The notes below the pieces were generated by a model. That model did no database searches. It was not told where the DNA came from and saw nothing but the letters and a program-made list of their open reading frames with translations. 64,000 nucleotides of DNA from AP-15 sp963775875 (GTDB taxonomy: Bacteria > Pseudomonadota > Alphaproteobacteria > ATCC43930 > CGMCC-115725): contig CAVZKP010000016.1 in assembly GCA_963775875.1 (NCBI GenBank), positions 298,666 to 362,665 on the forward strand. The letters are read 5' to 3'. The stretch's first letter is position 1; every line of letters starts with the position of its first letter. Shown one piece after another: positions 54,911 through 63,890 of the stretch. The position numbers and the translations under genes are program-made.

Positions 54911-56776
54911 ATGAGCGATCTTTTCGGGTGTTACGACGTCGTCGTGATTGGCGGCGGGCATGCGGGGTGCGAGGCGGCGGCGGCCGCGGCGCGGATCGGG
55001 GCGCGCACGCTGCTGTTGACGCATCAGCGGGCGACGATTGGCGAGATGTCGTGCAACCCGGCGATCGGCGGGCTCGGCAAGGGGCATCTGGTGCGCGAGA
55101 TCGATGCGCTCGATGGCATCATGGGCCGCGCCATCGACCGGGCCGGCATCCAGTTTCGCATTTTGAACCGCAGCAAGGGACCGGCGGTGCGGGGCCCGCG
55201 CGCCCAGGCGGACCGCAAGCTCTACCGCCGCGCGGTGGCCGAATTGCTGGCCGAAATCCCAAATCTCGACATCGCCGAGGGTGCGGCCGAGGATCTGCTG
55301 CTCGATCGCGACGGGCGGGTTTGCGGGGTCGTGCTCGGCGACGGCCGGCAGGTCGCGGCAGCAAGGGTGGTGCTGACCACCGGCACGTTTCTGAATGGGC
55401 TCATCCATATCGGCGAGGAAAAGATCCCGGCCGGGCGGGTCGGTGAGGCGCCCTCGCATGGGCTGGCGCTGACCCTCGCCCGTAAAGGCTTTGCCCTCGG
55501 CCGGCTCAAGACCGGCACCCCACCGCGGCTCGACGGGTCGACGATCGACTGGGCCGGGCTCGATATTCAAGCCGGCGACGACCCGCCGCCGCCGTTTTCG
55601 TTCGTCACCGACCGGATCACGACCCCGCAAATCCCCTGCCATATCACCACCACCACTGCGGCGACCCACGCGCTGATCCGCGCCAATCTCGACCGCTCGC
55701 CAATGTATTCGGGCGAGATCACCGGGGTGGGCCCGCGCTATTGCCCGTCGATCGAGGACAAAATCGTGCGCTTTGCGGAGCGCGAGCGGCACCAGATTTT
55801 TCTCGAACCGGAAGGGCTCGACGACGACACGATCTATCCGAACGGCATTTCGACCTCGTTGCCGCGCGAGGTGCAGGCGGCGATGCTGCGGACCATTCCC
55901 GGGCTCGAACACGCGGCGATGCGCCGGCCGGGCTATGCGATCGAGTATGATTTCGTCGATCCGCGCGAGCTCTATCCGAGCCTCGAAACCCGGCGGGTTC
56001 CGGGCCTTTATTTCGCCGGCCAGATCAATGGCACGACCGGCTATGAGGAAGCAGCGGCGCAGGGGCTGGTCGCCGGGCTCAACGCGGCATTGTCGGCCTC
56101 GGCTGCGGCGCCGCTGATCCTCGACCGGGCCGACGCCTATATCGGCGTCTTGACCGACGATTTGGTGACCCGCGGCGCCAGCGAGCCCTATCGGATGTTC
56201 ACCTCGCGCGCCGAATACCGGCTCACCCTGCGCGCCGACAACGCCGATCAGCGGCTGACCCCGATCGGGATGCGGGTTGGCTGCGTCGGCGTCGGGCGAG
56301 CCCAGCGCTTCGCGGCAAAGATGGCGGCACTCACGGAAGCCCGAACCCGGCTCGCCCGACTGCGGATGACGCCGTCGGCATTGAAGCGGCACAGCATCGC
56401 CGTCAACGAAGACGGGGTCGCCCGCAGCGGCGCCGAACTGCTTGCCCATCCCGGTATCGACGTGGCGCGGCTGGCGGCGATCTGGCCGGAGCTCGGGGGG
56501 CTCGGTCCGGAAATCGTCGAACAGGTCGAGATCGATGCGCGCTATGCCGGCTATCTCGAACGTCAGCAGCGCGACATCGCCGCGTTCCGCCGCGACGAAT
56601 CGCTGCTGCTGCCGGCGGACCTCGATTACGCGAGCGTCGGCAGCTTGTCGCACGAGATTTGCGGCAAGCTCGCGGTCGCCCGGCCGGCGACCCTGGGCGC
56701 CGCCGCGCGGATCTCGGGGGTGACGCCGGCGGCGTTGGTGGCGTTGTTGAAACATGTCAGGCGTCGTGCGGCCTGA
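54911..56776 (+). CDS. mnmG: tRNA uridine-5-carboxymethylaminomethyl synthesis enzyme MnmG (GidA)
   Basis: FAD-dependent partner of MnmE. It has 621 residues: dinucleotide fold VIGGGHAGCEAAAAAARIG, conserved SCNPAIGGLGKGHLVREIDALDG, TTGTFLNGLIHIG, GRLKTGTPPRLDG and C-terminal SLSHEICGKL. It overlaps rsmG by 23 bases. An in-frame-free parS site lies just upstream. Confidence 0.97.
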   Translation: MSDLFGCYDVVVIGGGHAGCEAAAAAARIGARTLLLTHQRATIGEMSCNPAIGGLGKGHLVREIDALDGIMGRAIDRAGIQFRILNRSKGPAVRGPRAQADRKLYRRAVAELLAEIPNLDIAEGAAEDLLLDRDGRVCGVVLGDGRQVAAARVVLTTGTFLNGLIHIGEEKIPAGRVGEAPSHGLALTLARKGFALGRLKTGTPPRLDGSTIDWAGLDIQAGDDPPPPFSFVTDRITTPQIPCHITTTTAATHALIRANLDRSPMYSGEITGVGPRYCPSIEDKIVRFAERERHQIFLEPEGLDDDTIYPNGISTSLPREVQAAMLRTIPGLEHAAMRRPGYAIEYDFVDPRELYPSLETRRVPGLYFAGQINGTTGYEEAAAQGLVAGLNAALSASAAAPLILDRADAYIGVLTDDLVTRGASEPYRMFTSRAEYRLTLRADNADQRLTPIGMRVGCVGVGRAQRFAAKMAALTEARTRLARLRMTPSALKRHSIAVNEDGVARSGAELLAHPGIDVARLAAIWPELGGLGPEIVEQVEIDARYAGYLERQQRDIAAFRRDESLLLPADLDYASVGSLSHEICGKLAVARPATLGAAARISGVTPAALVALLKHVRRRAA

Positions 56777-57401
56777 ACTGCCGCTGAGCCCGCAAGGCTT
56801 TGCCGAGATCTTGCCGGTTTCACGTGAAACACTGGCACGGCTCGAAGCCTACGCGGCGCTGCTGACGCAGTGGTCGGTGCGGATCAATCTTGTCGGGCGC
56901 GACACGATCGGCGATCTGTGGCGGCGGCATATGCTCGATTCGGCGCAGCTGCGGCCGCTGATACCCGATCGCGCGCGAAGCCTGATCGACCTCGGCAGCG
57001 GCGCCGGGTTTCCGGGTCTGGTGCTGGCGATCCTCGGCATGCCCGGGGTCGAGCTGGTTGAGGCAGATTCGCGCAAAGCGGCATTTCTGCGCGAGGCGGC
57101 GCGGGTAGCCGAGGCCGAAGTGGCGATCCGACCCTGCCGCATTGCCGCCGTGCCGGCGCACCCGGTCGATGTCATCACGGCGCGAGCATTGGCGCCGCTC
57201 GACCGGCTCCTCGATCTTGTCCAGCCGTTTCTGGCGCCGGATACCCTGTGCCTGTTTCCGAAAGGCGAGCGGGCCGAGGAGGAATTGACCCTGGCGCGCA
57301 AACGCTGGACAATGGCTGCGTCAACATACCAGAGCATTGCCGATCCACGGGGGGTGGTTCTGCGCTTGCACCAGGTCGTCCGTGCGCCCGACCACGGTTG
57401 A
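56754..57401 (+). CDS. rsmG: 16S rRNA m7G527 methyltransferase RsmG (GidB)
   Basis: SAM-dependent enzyme of 215 residues. The SAM motif is LIDLGSGAGFPGLVLAI; LWRRHMLDSAQL and VITARALAPLDRLL are family-typical. Codons for VSRET near residue 23 coincide with a parS site, a common feature of this gene. Start ATG 56754 overlaps mnmG. Confidence 0.95.
   Translation: MSGVVRPELPLSPQGFAEILPVSRETLARLEAYAALLTQWSVRINLVGRDTIGDLWRRHMLDSAQLRPLIPDRARSLIDLGSGAGFPGLVLAILGMPGVELVEADSRKAAFLREAARVAEAEVAIRPCRIAAVPAHPVDVITARALAPLDRLLDLVQPFLAPDTLCLFPKGERAEEELTLARKRWTMAASTYQSIADPRGVVLRLHQVVRAPDHG
56816..56831. other. parS centromere-like site inside rsmG
   Basis: GGTTTCACGTGAAACA matches the parS consensus at 15 of 16 positions. 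It lies in the rsmG coding sequence, 566 bases before parA and about 13 kb from the proposed oriC. Confidence 0.92.
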
Positions 57402-58215
57402 GGCTCCGCCGGAGACGCCGCCGGTCACCCGTCGCGCTCGGATTGTCGCGGTCGCCAATCAGAAAGGCGGGGTCGGCAAGACCACAACCGCGATCAACCT
57501 GGCGACGGCGTTGGCCGCTGCCGGCCACCGGGTGCTGGTCATCGATCTCGACCCGCAGGGAAATGCCAGCACCGGGCTCGGCATCGGGCGCAGCGCGCGC
57601 CAGCTCACCAGCTATCAGCTGATCCTGGGCGAAGCCGAGCTGGCCGACGCGGCTGTGGCGACCGATGTGCCGGGGCTTTCGATCATCCCTGCCTCGGAGG
57701 ATCTGAGCGGCGCCGAATTCGAATTCATGACCCGCGAGCGGCGCGAGTTTCTGCTGAGCCGGGCGATCCGCAGCCGGGTGCGGGATTACGACGAAGTCTT
57801 GATCGACTGTCCGCCGTCGCTGAATTTGCTGACCGTCAATGCGCTGGTCGCTGCCGATTCGGTGCTGGTGCCGATGCAGTGCGAATTTTATGCGCTCGAA
57901 GGGCTGAGCCAGCTGTTGCGCACGATCGAGCGGGTCAAGCAGGCGCTGAACCCGCGGCTCGAATTGCAAGGCGTGGTGCTGACCATGTACGACCGGCGCA
58001 ACAATCTGTGCGATCTCGTCGCCCTCGACGTGCGCGAGCATCTCGGCGGCAAAGTGTTCGACACCATGATCCCGCGCAATGTGCGGGTTTCCGAAGCGCC
58101 GTCGCACGGCATGCCGGTGCTGATCTACGACCACCGCTGTGCCGGCGCGCAGGCTTATATCCAGCTTGCCGCCGAACTGCTGCGCCGCGCGGCGCCAGGC
58201 ACGCTACCGCCATGA
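57382..58215 (+). CDS. parA: Chromosome partitioning ATPase ParA
   Basis: Nucleoid-bound ATPase driving origin segregation with ParB. From GTG 57382, inside the end of rsmG, it has 277 residues. The deviant Walker A is VANQKGGVGKTTTAINLA, then DLDPQGNASTGLG and LIDCPPSLNLLTVNAL. No N-terminal DNA-binding domain, as in chromosomal ParA. Its stop overlaps the parB start (ATGA). Confidence 0.96.
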   Translation: MRPTTVEAPPETPPVTRRARIVAVANQKGGVGKTTTAINLATALAAAGHRVLVIDLDPQGNASTGLGIGRSARQLTSYQLILGEAELADAAVATDVPGLSIIPASEDLSGAEFEFMTRERREFLLSRAIRSRVRDYDEVLIDCPPSLNLLTVNALVAADSVLVPMQCEFYALEGLSQLLRTIERVKQALNPRLELQGVVLTMYDRRNNLCDLVALDVREHLGGKVFDTMIPRNVRVSEAPSHGMPVLIYDHRCAGAQAYIQLAAELLRRAAPGTLPP

Positions 58216-59072
58216 GCGAGCGGGTCAGGCGGCGCCCGCTCGGCCGCGGGCTTGCCGCGCTGTTTGGCGAGGCCGAGGTCGGCACGGGTAGCGACCCAGC
58301 CGTTCAGCGCCGCGTTCCGATCGAGCTGATCCGGCCCGGGGCGTTGCAGCCGCGCCGGCGCTTTGCCGAGGCCGAGTTGGACGCACTGGCCCAATCGATC
58401 CGCGAAAAGGGCGTGTTGCAGCCATTGCTGGTGCGCCCGGTCGGCGAAGACGATGCCGCCTTCGAGCTGGTCGCTGGCGAGCGCCGCTGGCGCGCGGCGC
58501 AGCGGGTCGGACTGCACGACGTGCCGGTCATCGTCCGCGCGCTCGCCGATTCCGATGCGCTCGAAATTGCATTGGTCGAAAACCTCCAGCGCGAGGATCT
58601 GTCGCCGCTCGAAGAGGCCGAGGCCTACAGCCGGCTGCTGGCGGAATTCGGCCGCACCCAGACGAGCCTCGCCGAAGCCGTCGGCAAAAGCCGCAGCCAT
58701 GTTGCCAATACGGTGCGTCTATTATCGTTGCCGACGCCGGTGCGCCAGCGCCTCGACGAGGGCGCGCTGTCGGCCGGCCATGCGCGCGCATTGCTCGCGG
58801 CCGCCGACCCGGCCGCCCTCGCCGAAGAGGTAGTGCGACGCGGACTCAATGTGCGGGCTACCGAGCGTCTGGTGCAGCGCCGCGCGCAGCTGCCGCAAAC
58901 GCCCCGTGCGCGGCTGCGCGACGCCGATACGCTCGCTTTGGAACGCGACCTCGGCGCCCATCTCGGGCTGCGCATTACCCTCGAGCCGAGAGCCCGCGGC
59001 GGCGCGCTGATCCTGCATTATACGAGCCTTGATCAGCTCGACCGGATATTGCGGCGGCTGCGCGCCGAGTAA
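58212..59072 (+). CDS. parB: Chromosome partitioning protein ParB
   Basis: CTP-dependent DNA clamp that loads at parS. It has 286 residues: RRPLGRGLAALFGEA at the N-terminus, the ParB/CTPase region LQPRRRFAEAELDALAQSI, GERRWRAAQ and ENLQREDLSPLEEAEAY, a helix-turn-helix with KSRSHVANTVRLLSLP and GHARALLAA, and a C-terminal dimerisation helix. It converges on the next gene with 9 bases between. Confidence 0.96.
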   Translation: MSERVRRRPLGRGLAALFGEAEVGTGSDPAVQRRVPIELIRPGALQPRRRFAEAELDALAQSIREKGVLQPLLVRPVGEDDAAFELVAGERRWRAAQRVGLHDVPVIVRALADSDALEIALVENLQREDLSPLEEAEAYSRLLAEFGRTQTSLAEAVGKSRSHVANTVRLLSLPTPVRQRLDEGALSAGHARALLAAADPAALAEEVVRRGLNVRATERLVQRRAQLPQTPRARLRDADTLALERDLGAHLGLRITLEPRARGGALILHYTSLDQLDRILRRLRAE

Positions 59073-59081
59073 GGTAAGCGG

Positions 59082-59546
59082 CTACCCGGCGAGGCCGTTG
59101 AACGCAGTCGCCAGAGACCGCGGGTTGTGCCTTCCGGCCGCGACCGCTTGCGTTTGGGGACTCCACGGATCGCGGTCGCGACCAAGCCAGTCGCCGCTGG
59201 AAGCGAACGTGCCGGGCGCCGGTTGGTCGGAGCCGCAGATCAGCCACACGACCCGCCAGCCTTCGGCGGTGAGTTTGTCGGCGCGGGCGATCGCGGCGGT
59301 TCGCGTCGACACCCGATCGCCGCAGCTCGAAACCGGCTCGACAAAGGCGCCGCGTGGGATCAGCGCCAACATGGCGGGATCGAAATTGGCATCGTGAAAG
59401 ACGACGTCCGCCGCGGCAAGCGCTGCCAGCGCCGGTTCCGGCATCCGCGATGGCGATGTGCCGCAGGCGACCACCAGTACTCGGCGGTGCTCGCTGGCCG
59501 AATGGGCTGATTGCGGGTCAGAAGCGGCGACGTAATCCAGGGGCAT
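59082..59546 (-). CDS. Tetrapyrrole-methylase-like protein, possibly truncated
   Basis: Protein of 154 residues from ATG 59546, preceded by AGGAGG at ideal spacing. The part VLVVACGTSPSRMPEPALAALAAADVVFHD and RADKLTAEGWRVVWLICGSD resembles the N-terminal half of SAM-dependent tetrapyrrole methylases such as uroporphyrinogen-III methyltransferase. The C-terminal half of that fold is missing, replaced by a short tail. It may be a non-catalytic relative. Role unknown. Confidence 0.6.
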   Translation of the reverse strand: MPLDYVAASDPQSAHSASEHRRVLVVACGTSPSRMPEPALAALAAADVVFHDANFDPAMLALIPRGAFVEPVSSCGDRVSTRTAAIARADKLTAEGWRVVWLICGSDQPAPGTFASSGDWLGRDRDPWSPQTQAVAAGRHNPRSLATAFNGLAG

Positions 59547-59784
59547 CCGGGTCCTCCTGCGGCTGTCGATTTTGGTCAATTTCACAGTTCACGGCGTCAC
59601 GCTATCAAATATACTACGTGTTTAAATACGTCAATAGATCGAATATACCGTAAACGATTGTAGGTATGAGGCGGCCCTTTTTGCAGTGCGGCAGGGTGCG
59701 CTAAACTCTCCAGGCCGAGCGCCGATCTCATCGGCGACGATCAGGGAGCACATTGATTTTCTTTAATAAACCCGAGATGGACCG

Positions 59785-60111
59785 ATGAACCGCGCCGTGT
59801 TCGCCGTGACTCTACTGCTTACCTCCACGGCGGCGGCCCAACCTCCGCCCGACGCCGACCCGGCACTGGCTCCGTGGTTCCGCGGCCTGCTACAGCCGGG
59901 CACGACGATCTCGTGTTGTTCAGTGGCCGATTGCCGCGCCACCGAATACCGTATCATATCCGATCATTACGAGGCCCTGGTCGGCGGCAAATGGCTCGCC
60001 GTACCGCCCGAAAAGATTTTGCAGCGCACCGACAACCCGACGGGTCACGCGATCGTGTGCTGGACCCCGCAGCGCGGGATCATGTGCTTTGTGCGCGAGA
60101 GTGAATCGTGA
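59785..60111 (+). CDS. Small secreted cysteine-containing protein
   Basis: Protein of 108 residues. The signal peptide (about 1-18, VTLLLTSTAAAQ) is followed by a mature domain with five cysteines in ISCCSVADC, IVCW and IMCFV. The segment DHYEALVGGKWLAVPPEKILQR resembles a family of hypothetical periplasmic proteins I know only from alphaproteobacteria. Function unknown. It converges on the iron-complex binding protein gene. Confidence 0.72.
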   Translation: MNRAVFAVTLLLTSTAAAQPPPDADPALAPWFRGLLQPGTTISCCSVADCRATEYRIISDHYEALVGGKWLAVPPEKILQRTDNPTGHAIVCWTPQRGIMCFVRESES

Positions 60112-60142
60112 GCGTGCGCCGATCCAAACCCGGCCGGCGGAT

Positions 60143-61367
60143 TCAGGGAGCGCCGGATGGTTTCGGCGACGGCGACGGGGATTGGCCGTCACCGCCGCCA
60201 TGCGGTCCGTTGCGGCCGGGCATGCCGGTGGGAGGCGCCGGCATCGGGGCGCCCGGGGTAATGCTGGGCAGAGGCGGCGGCTCGGCGCCGAACAGCGGCA
60301 CATTCGCCGGGCGGCGGGTCTCGCCCGGGTTGGCTTCCGCCGGACGGATCAGGGCCTCGAGCTGCCGGTCGGTGATCTGGACCCCGTAATACAACTGATA
60401 GAATTCGCGCGCATTGGTGCGCAGATCCTCCTGATAGAGGTCGGGATAGAACAGATTCGACAACCAATAAAGCCCGATTGCCCGATTGACCCCGGGCGGG
60501 TCGTCGATCCAGCCGAACGGATCGCTCGGCGCCAGGTAGACGCGCTTGGTGCGAACCGCCGTAAGGCCGCGCCAGGCTGGGTCGCGCAGCAGCGCGTTGT
60601 AGAAACTGCGCTTCTGGGCCACGATGATCTGCGGGTTCCAGGCAAAGATCTGGGCGCGAGTGACCCGCGTGAGCCCACCTCGACCGAGACCGGCGGCGAC
60701 ATTGATGACGCCAGCCTGATCGATATCGCTGATCGGTGGGGAGCCTGACAGCCCGGTCTCGAGCCCGTCGCTGCCGCGTCCGTAATAAACCCGCGGCCGG
60801 TCGGTAGCCGGGCTGATCAGCAGCTGCCCGCGCAGCGCCTCGATCGCATGGTAGGCATAACTGGTAACAGCGAGGCCATGATCGCCGGCGCCGAGGATCG
60901 GACCCATCTCGCGCAGCATGTCGGGCATCTGCTGGATGCTGTCGTCGAGCAGGATATAGGGGATCTTGGTCTGCGCCTGGATGCGGTCGGCGAGCGCGAT
61001 CGTCGGCGGCGAGAGCACCCCGTAACCGATGATCAAATCAGGGTGCAGCCGGGCCACGTCTGCGGCCGTCGCGGTCGGGTGCGCGCCGCCGAGCTGACCG
61101 ATGACCGGAAGCGCGTGCGAACGCCGCCGGGAGCAAGGCCCGCTGGGCGCGGGACAGCGGCTGGGGCCAACCGATCAGCTTGCGCGGAACCAGTGTATAA
61201 ACGAAAACCGCGGAGGCCGGACCGGCCGGCATGACCCGCTCGATCTGGTCGGGCAGGACCACCCGGCGCCCGGCTGAGTCGGTGAACACCGCCGCGCGCA
61301 CCGGTGCGGCGAACAATAGCGACAGCAACAGGACGGCAATCCGCGCGGTGGGCGAACGAAGCGGCAT
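60143..61367 (-). pseudogene. Periplasmic Fe-siderophore/B12-type binding protein, one frameshift
   Basis: Substrate-binding protein of an ABC importer, about 407 residues when corrected. The signal peptide (IAVLLLSLLFAAPVRA) is followed by FTDSAGRRVVLPDQIERVMPAG. After a frame change near 61113 (one extra base) the protein continues GQLGGAHPTATAADVARLHPDLII and DSIQQMPDMLREMGPIL. A proline-rich C-terminal tail of about 60 residues is unusual. No permease or ATPase gene is adjacent. Confidence 0.78.
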
Positions 61368-61517
61368 TTGCGTCCCCGATAAAAACTTCGACGATGGCGG
61401 CGGCGACTATAGCGGCGGCGCCTTCGGTGGCAAGCGCCCGGCGGCACCGTGCGATGCCGCTTCACCTGATCTATCCGGGGAGTAGACTGTTCGCAGCAAT
61501 CTTGCGGGAGCCAGCTC

Positions 61518-62630
61518 ATGCGTATCGACAAGGTCGAGGCGATCCCCGTCGAGGTCCCGCTGCGGAAGGTGTTTTCCGGCAGCGGCTACCGCGTCGACAG
61601 CCGCTGCACCATCGTCACCCGCATCCATACCGCGGACGGTCTGGCCAGCGAGGTCTACAATGGCGACAACCGCGCGCATGGGCGGGCGATCGCGCAAATC
61701 GTCGAGGACGAGCTGGCGCCGCTGGTGATCGGCGAAGACCCGTCCAAGATCGAGCGGCTGTGGGCAAAGATGTTTCCGCTCGCTCATCCCAATCGCGACC
61801 GTAAGCTGGTCATGGAGGCGATCGCCTGCGTCGATACGGCGCTGTGGGACCTGTTCGGCAAATCGCTCGGCACCAATGTTGCGACCCTCCTCGGCGGCTT
61901 TCGCGACCGGCTGCCGATCATCGCCATCGCCGGCTATTACGAAGAGGGTAAGTCCCCGGCCGATCTCGGCCGCGAGATGCAATGGCTGCGCAGCGCCGGC
62001 ATGGCCGGGTGCAAGGTCAAGGTCGGCGGGCTGTCGGCCGAGGCCGATGCCGAGCGGGTCGCCGCCTGCCGCGCCGGGGCCGGCCGCGACTTCATCCTCG
62101 CGGTCGATGCCAACCGCGGCTGGCCGGCATCGGAAGCGATCAAATTCGCCCGGCTGATCGAGCAATACGACATCCGCTGGTTCGAAGAACCATGCCATTG
62201 GTATGACGAGGCAGCCGGCATGGCCGAGGTCCGCCAGCGCACCAGCATTCCGATCAACGCCGGCCAGAGCGAGATCAGCGCCCACGGCGTCCGTCGGCTG
62301 ATCGCGGCGCGAGCGGTCGATCTGGTCAATTTTGACGCCTCAGAGGGCGGCGGCATCACCGAATGGCGCCGGGCGGCGGCGCTGTGCGCGGTTCACGGGA
62401 TTGAGATGGCGCATCACGAGGAGCCGCAGCTCTCGACCCAGATGCTGGCCGCGGTGCCGCACGGCACCTATGTCGAATGCTTTCCCGATCCGGAGCGCGA
62501 TCCATTATGGGCCGCGATGATTGGCAACCGCGCGCCGATCAAGGACGGGATCATCGAAGTGCCGCAAGGACCGGGCTTTGGCCTCGAACTCGATTGGGAT
62601 CTGATCGGCAGATACCGCCTCGATCGCTGA
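61518..62630 (+). CDS. Enolase-superfamily enzyme (mandelate racemase/muconate lactonizing type)
   Basis: Metal-dependent enzyme of 370 residues that abstracts the alpha-proton of a carboxylate. Catalytic and metal residues are visible: the KxK pair in GCKVKVGG, DANRGW, EEPCHW, then INAGQSE and the H in MAHHEEPQ. This suggests an acid-sugar dehydratase or racemase; specificity cannot be read. It lies 70 bases before a CoA transferase gene on the same strand, so the two may form a catabolic operon. Confidence 0.9.
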   Translation: MRIDKVEAIPVEVPLRKVFSGSGYRVDSRCTIVTRIHTADGLASEVYNGDNRAHGRAIAQIVEDELAPLVIGEDPSKIERLWAKMFPLAHPNRDRKLVMEAIACVDTALWDLFGKSLGTNVATLLGGFRDRLPIIAIAGYYEEGKSPADLGREMQWLRSAGMAGCKVKVGGLSAEADAERVAACRAGAGRDFILAVDANRGWPASEAIKFARLIEQYDIRWFEEPCHWYDEAAGMAEVRQRTSIPINAGQSEISAHGVRRLIAARAVDLVNFDASEGGGITEWRRAAALCAVHGIEMAHHEEPQLSTQMLAAVPHGTYVECFPDPERDPLWAAMIGNRAPIKDGIIEVPQGPGFGLELDWDLIGRYRLDR

Positions 62631-62699
62631 CCTGCTGCCCCGAGCGCGCGGCATCGGCTATGCTCGCGCGTTTTCGGTTGACCCGTTCAGGAGCCCGGC

Positions 62700-63890
62700 A
62701 TGACCCGACCGTTCGAGGGCATTCGCATCATCGACATCACCCATGTGCTGGCCGGCCCGTTCGCCGCCTACCAGCTTGCCGTCCTAGGCGCCGAGGTGAT
62801 CAAGGTCGAACACCCTGACGATCCCGACCAGAGCCGTGATGGCGGCACCGATCGTGCGCTGAACCGCGGGCACATGGGCACCTCGTTTCTGACCCAGGGA
62901 TCGAACAAGCGTTCGATCACGCTCGATCTCAAGACCGAACCGGGCCGCGAGATACTCAAGCGGCTCGTCGCCGGCGCCGACGTGCTGGTGGAGAATTTCC
63001 GGCCGGGCGCATTCGAGGCGCTGGGGCTCGGCTATTCCGCGATGAATACGATCAACCCGCGGCTCATCTATTGCTCGATCTCCGCCTTTGGCCAGGACGG
63101 CCCGCGCCGCGAGCAGACCGCCTATGACCACGTCATTCAGGCGACTTCCGGGTTGATGGCGATGACCGGCACCGAGGAGGTCAATCCGATCAAGTTCGGC
63201 GCCCCGGCGGTCGATTACGCGACCGGCACGATGGGCGCCTTTGCCCTGGCCAGCGCATTGTTCCAGCGCGAGCGCACCGGAAAGGGGCCAGCACATCGAC
63301 CTCGCCATGGTCGGCGTCGCGATGATGCTGATGGGGTCGCACCTGACCGGCTACATGCGCACCGGCGCCGAGCCGCGCCCGCACGGCAACAAGCAGCCCT
63401 TCGCGACCAACAGCTGCTACGAAGCCAAGGACGGGCTGCTGATGATCGGCGCCAGCAATCTCGGGCAGCAGCGCCGGCTTGTGGACAGGTGCTGGAGCGG
63501 CCCGACATGATCAAGCACGACAACGAGGCGCGCGAGACCGACCGCGAGCGCGAAGCAGCCGTGCTCGCCGACATCATCAAGACCCGGACCGCGGACGAGT
63601 GGGAGGTCTATCTTCAGGCACGGCACGTCCCGGCGGCGCGGGTGCGCACGATGGCCGAAGCGGTCGCTGACCCGCATTTCAAAAACCGCGGCGTGTTCCA
63701 CCAGCACGCCTCGGCTCCCGGCGTCGACGGTTCATTCGGTGTGCCGCTCGCCGCCTTCAAATTCGCCCATGGCGGTCCCAGCATCGAAACGCCGCCACCC
63801 GAATTCGGCGCCGACACCGACAGCGTGCTGGCCGAGCACGGGTACGCCGCCGAGGAGATCGCCGCCTTCCGCCGCGACAGGGTTGTCTGA
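62700..63890 (+). CDS. CaiB/BaiF family III CoA transferase, central part out of frame
   Basis: Moves CoA between carboxylic acids. The N-terminal part (GIRIIDITHVLAGPFAAYQLAVLGAEVIKVEHP, VLVENFRPGAFEALGLGY, FGAPAVDYATGTMGAFALASALF) and the C-terminal part (TADEWEVYLQARHVPAARV) fit the family. Between 63288 and 63485 the correct peptide (GQHIDLAMVGVAMMLMGSHL, YEAKDGLLMIGASNLGQQRRL) is in the next frame. One extra C at 63288-63289, one extra T at 63479-63480 and one extra A at 63485 add up to three bases, so the open frame is restored and hides a wrong segment. Corrected length 395 residues. Confidence 0.85.
   Translation: MTRPFEGIRIIDITHVLAGPFAAYQLAVLGAEVIKVEHPDDPDQSRDGGTDRALNRGHMGTSFLTQGSNKRSITLDLKTEPGREILKRLVAGADVLVENFRPGAFEALGLGYSAMNTINPRLIYCSISAFGQDGPRREQTAYDHVIQATSGLMAMTGTEEVNPIKFGAPAVDYATGTMGAFALASALFQRERTGKGPAHRPRHGRRRDDADGVAPDRLHAHRRRAAPARQQAALRDQQLLRSQGRAADDRRQQSRAAAPACGQVLERPDMIKHDNEARETDREREAAVLADIIKTRTADEWEVYLQARHVPAARVRTMAEAVADPHFKNRGVFHQHASAPGVDGSFGVPLAAFKFAHGGPSIETPPPEFGADTDSVLAEHGYAAEEIAAFRRDRVV

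Noticed and set aside
54827..56755. Long minus-strand frame opposite mnmG
   Set aside because: mnmG is certain; the antisense product is arginine/histidine-rich filler.
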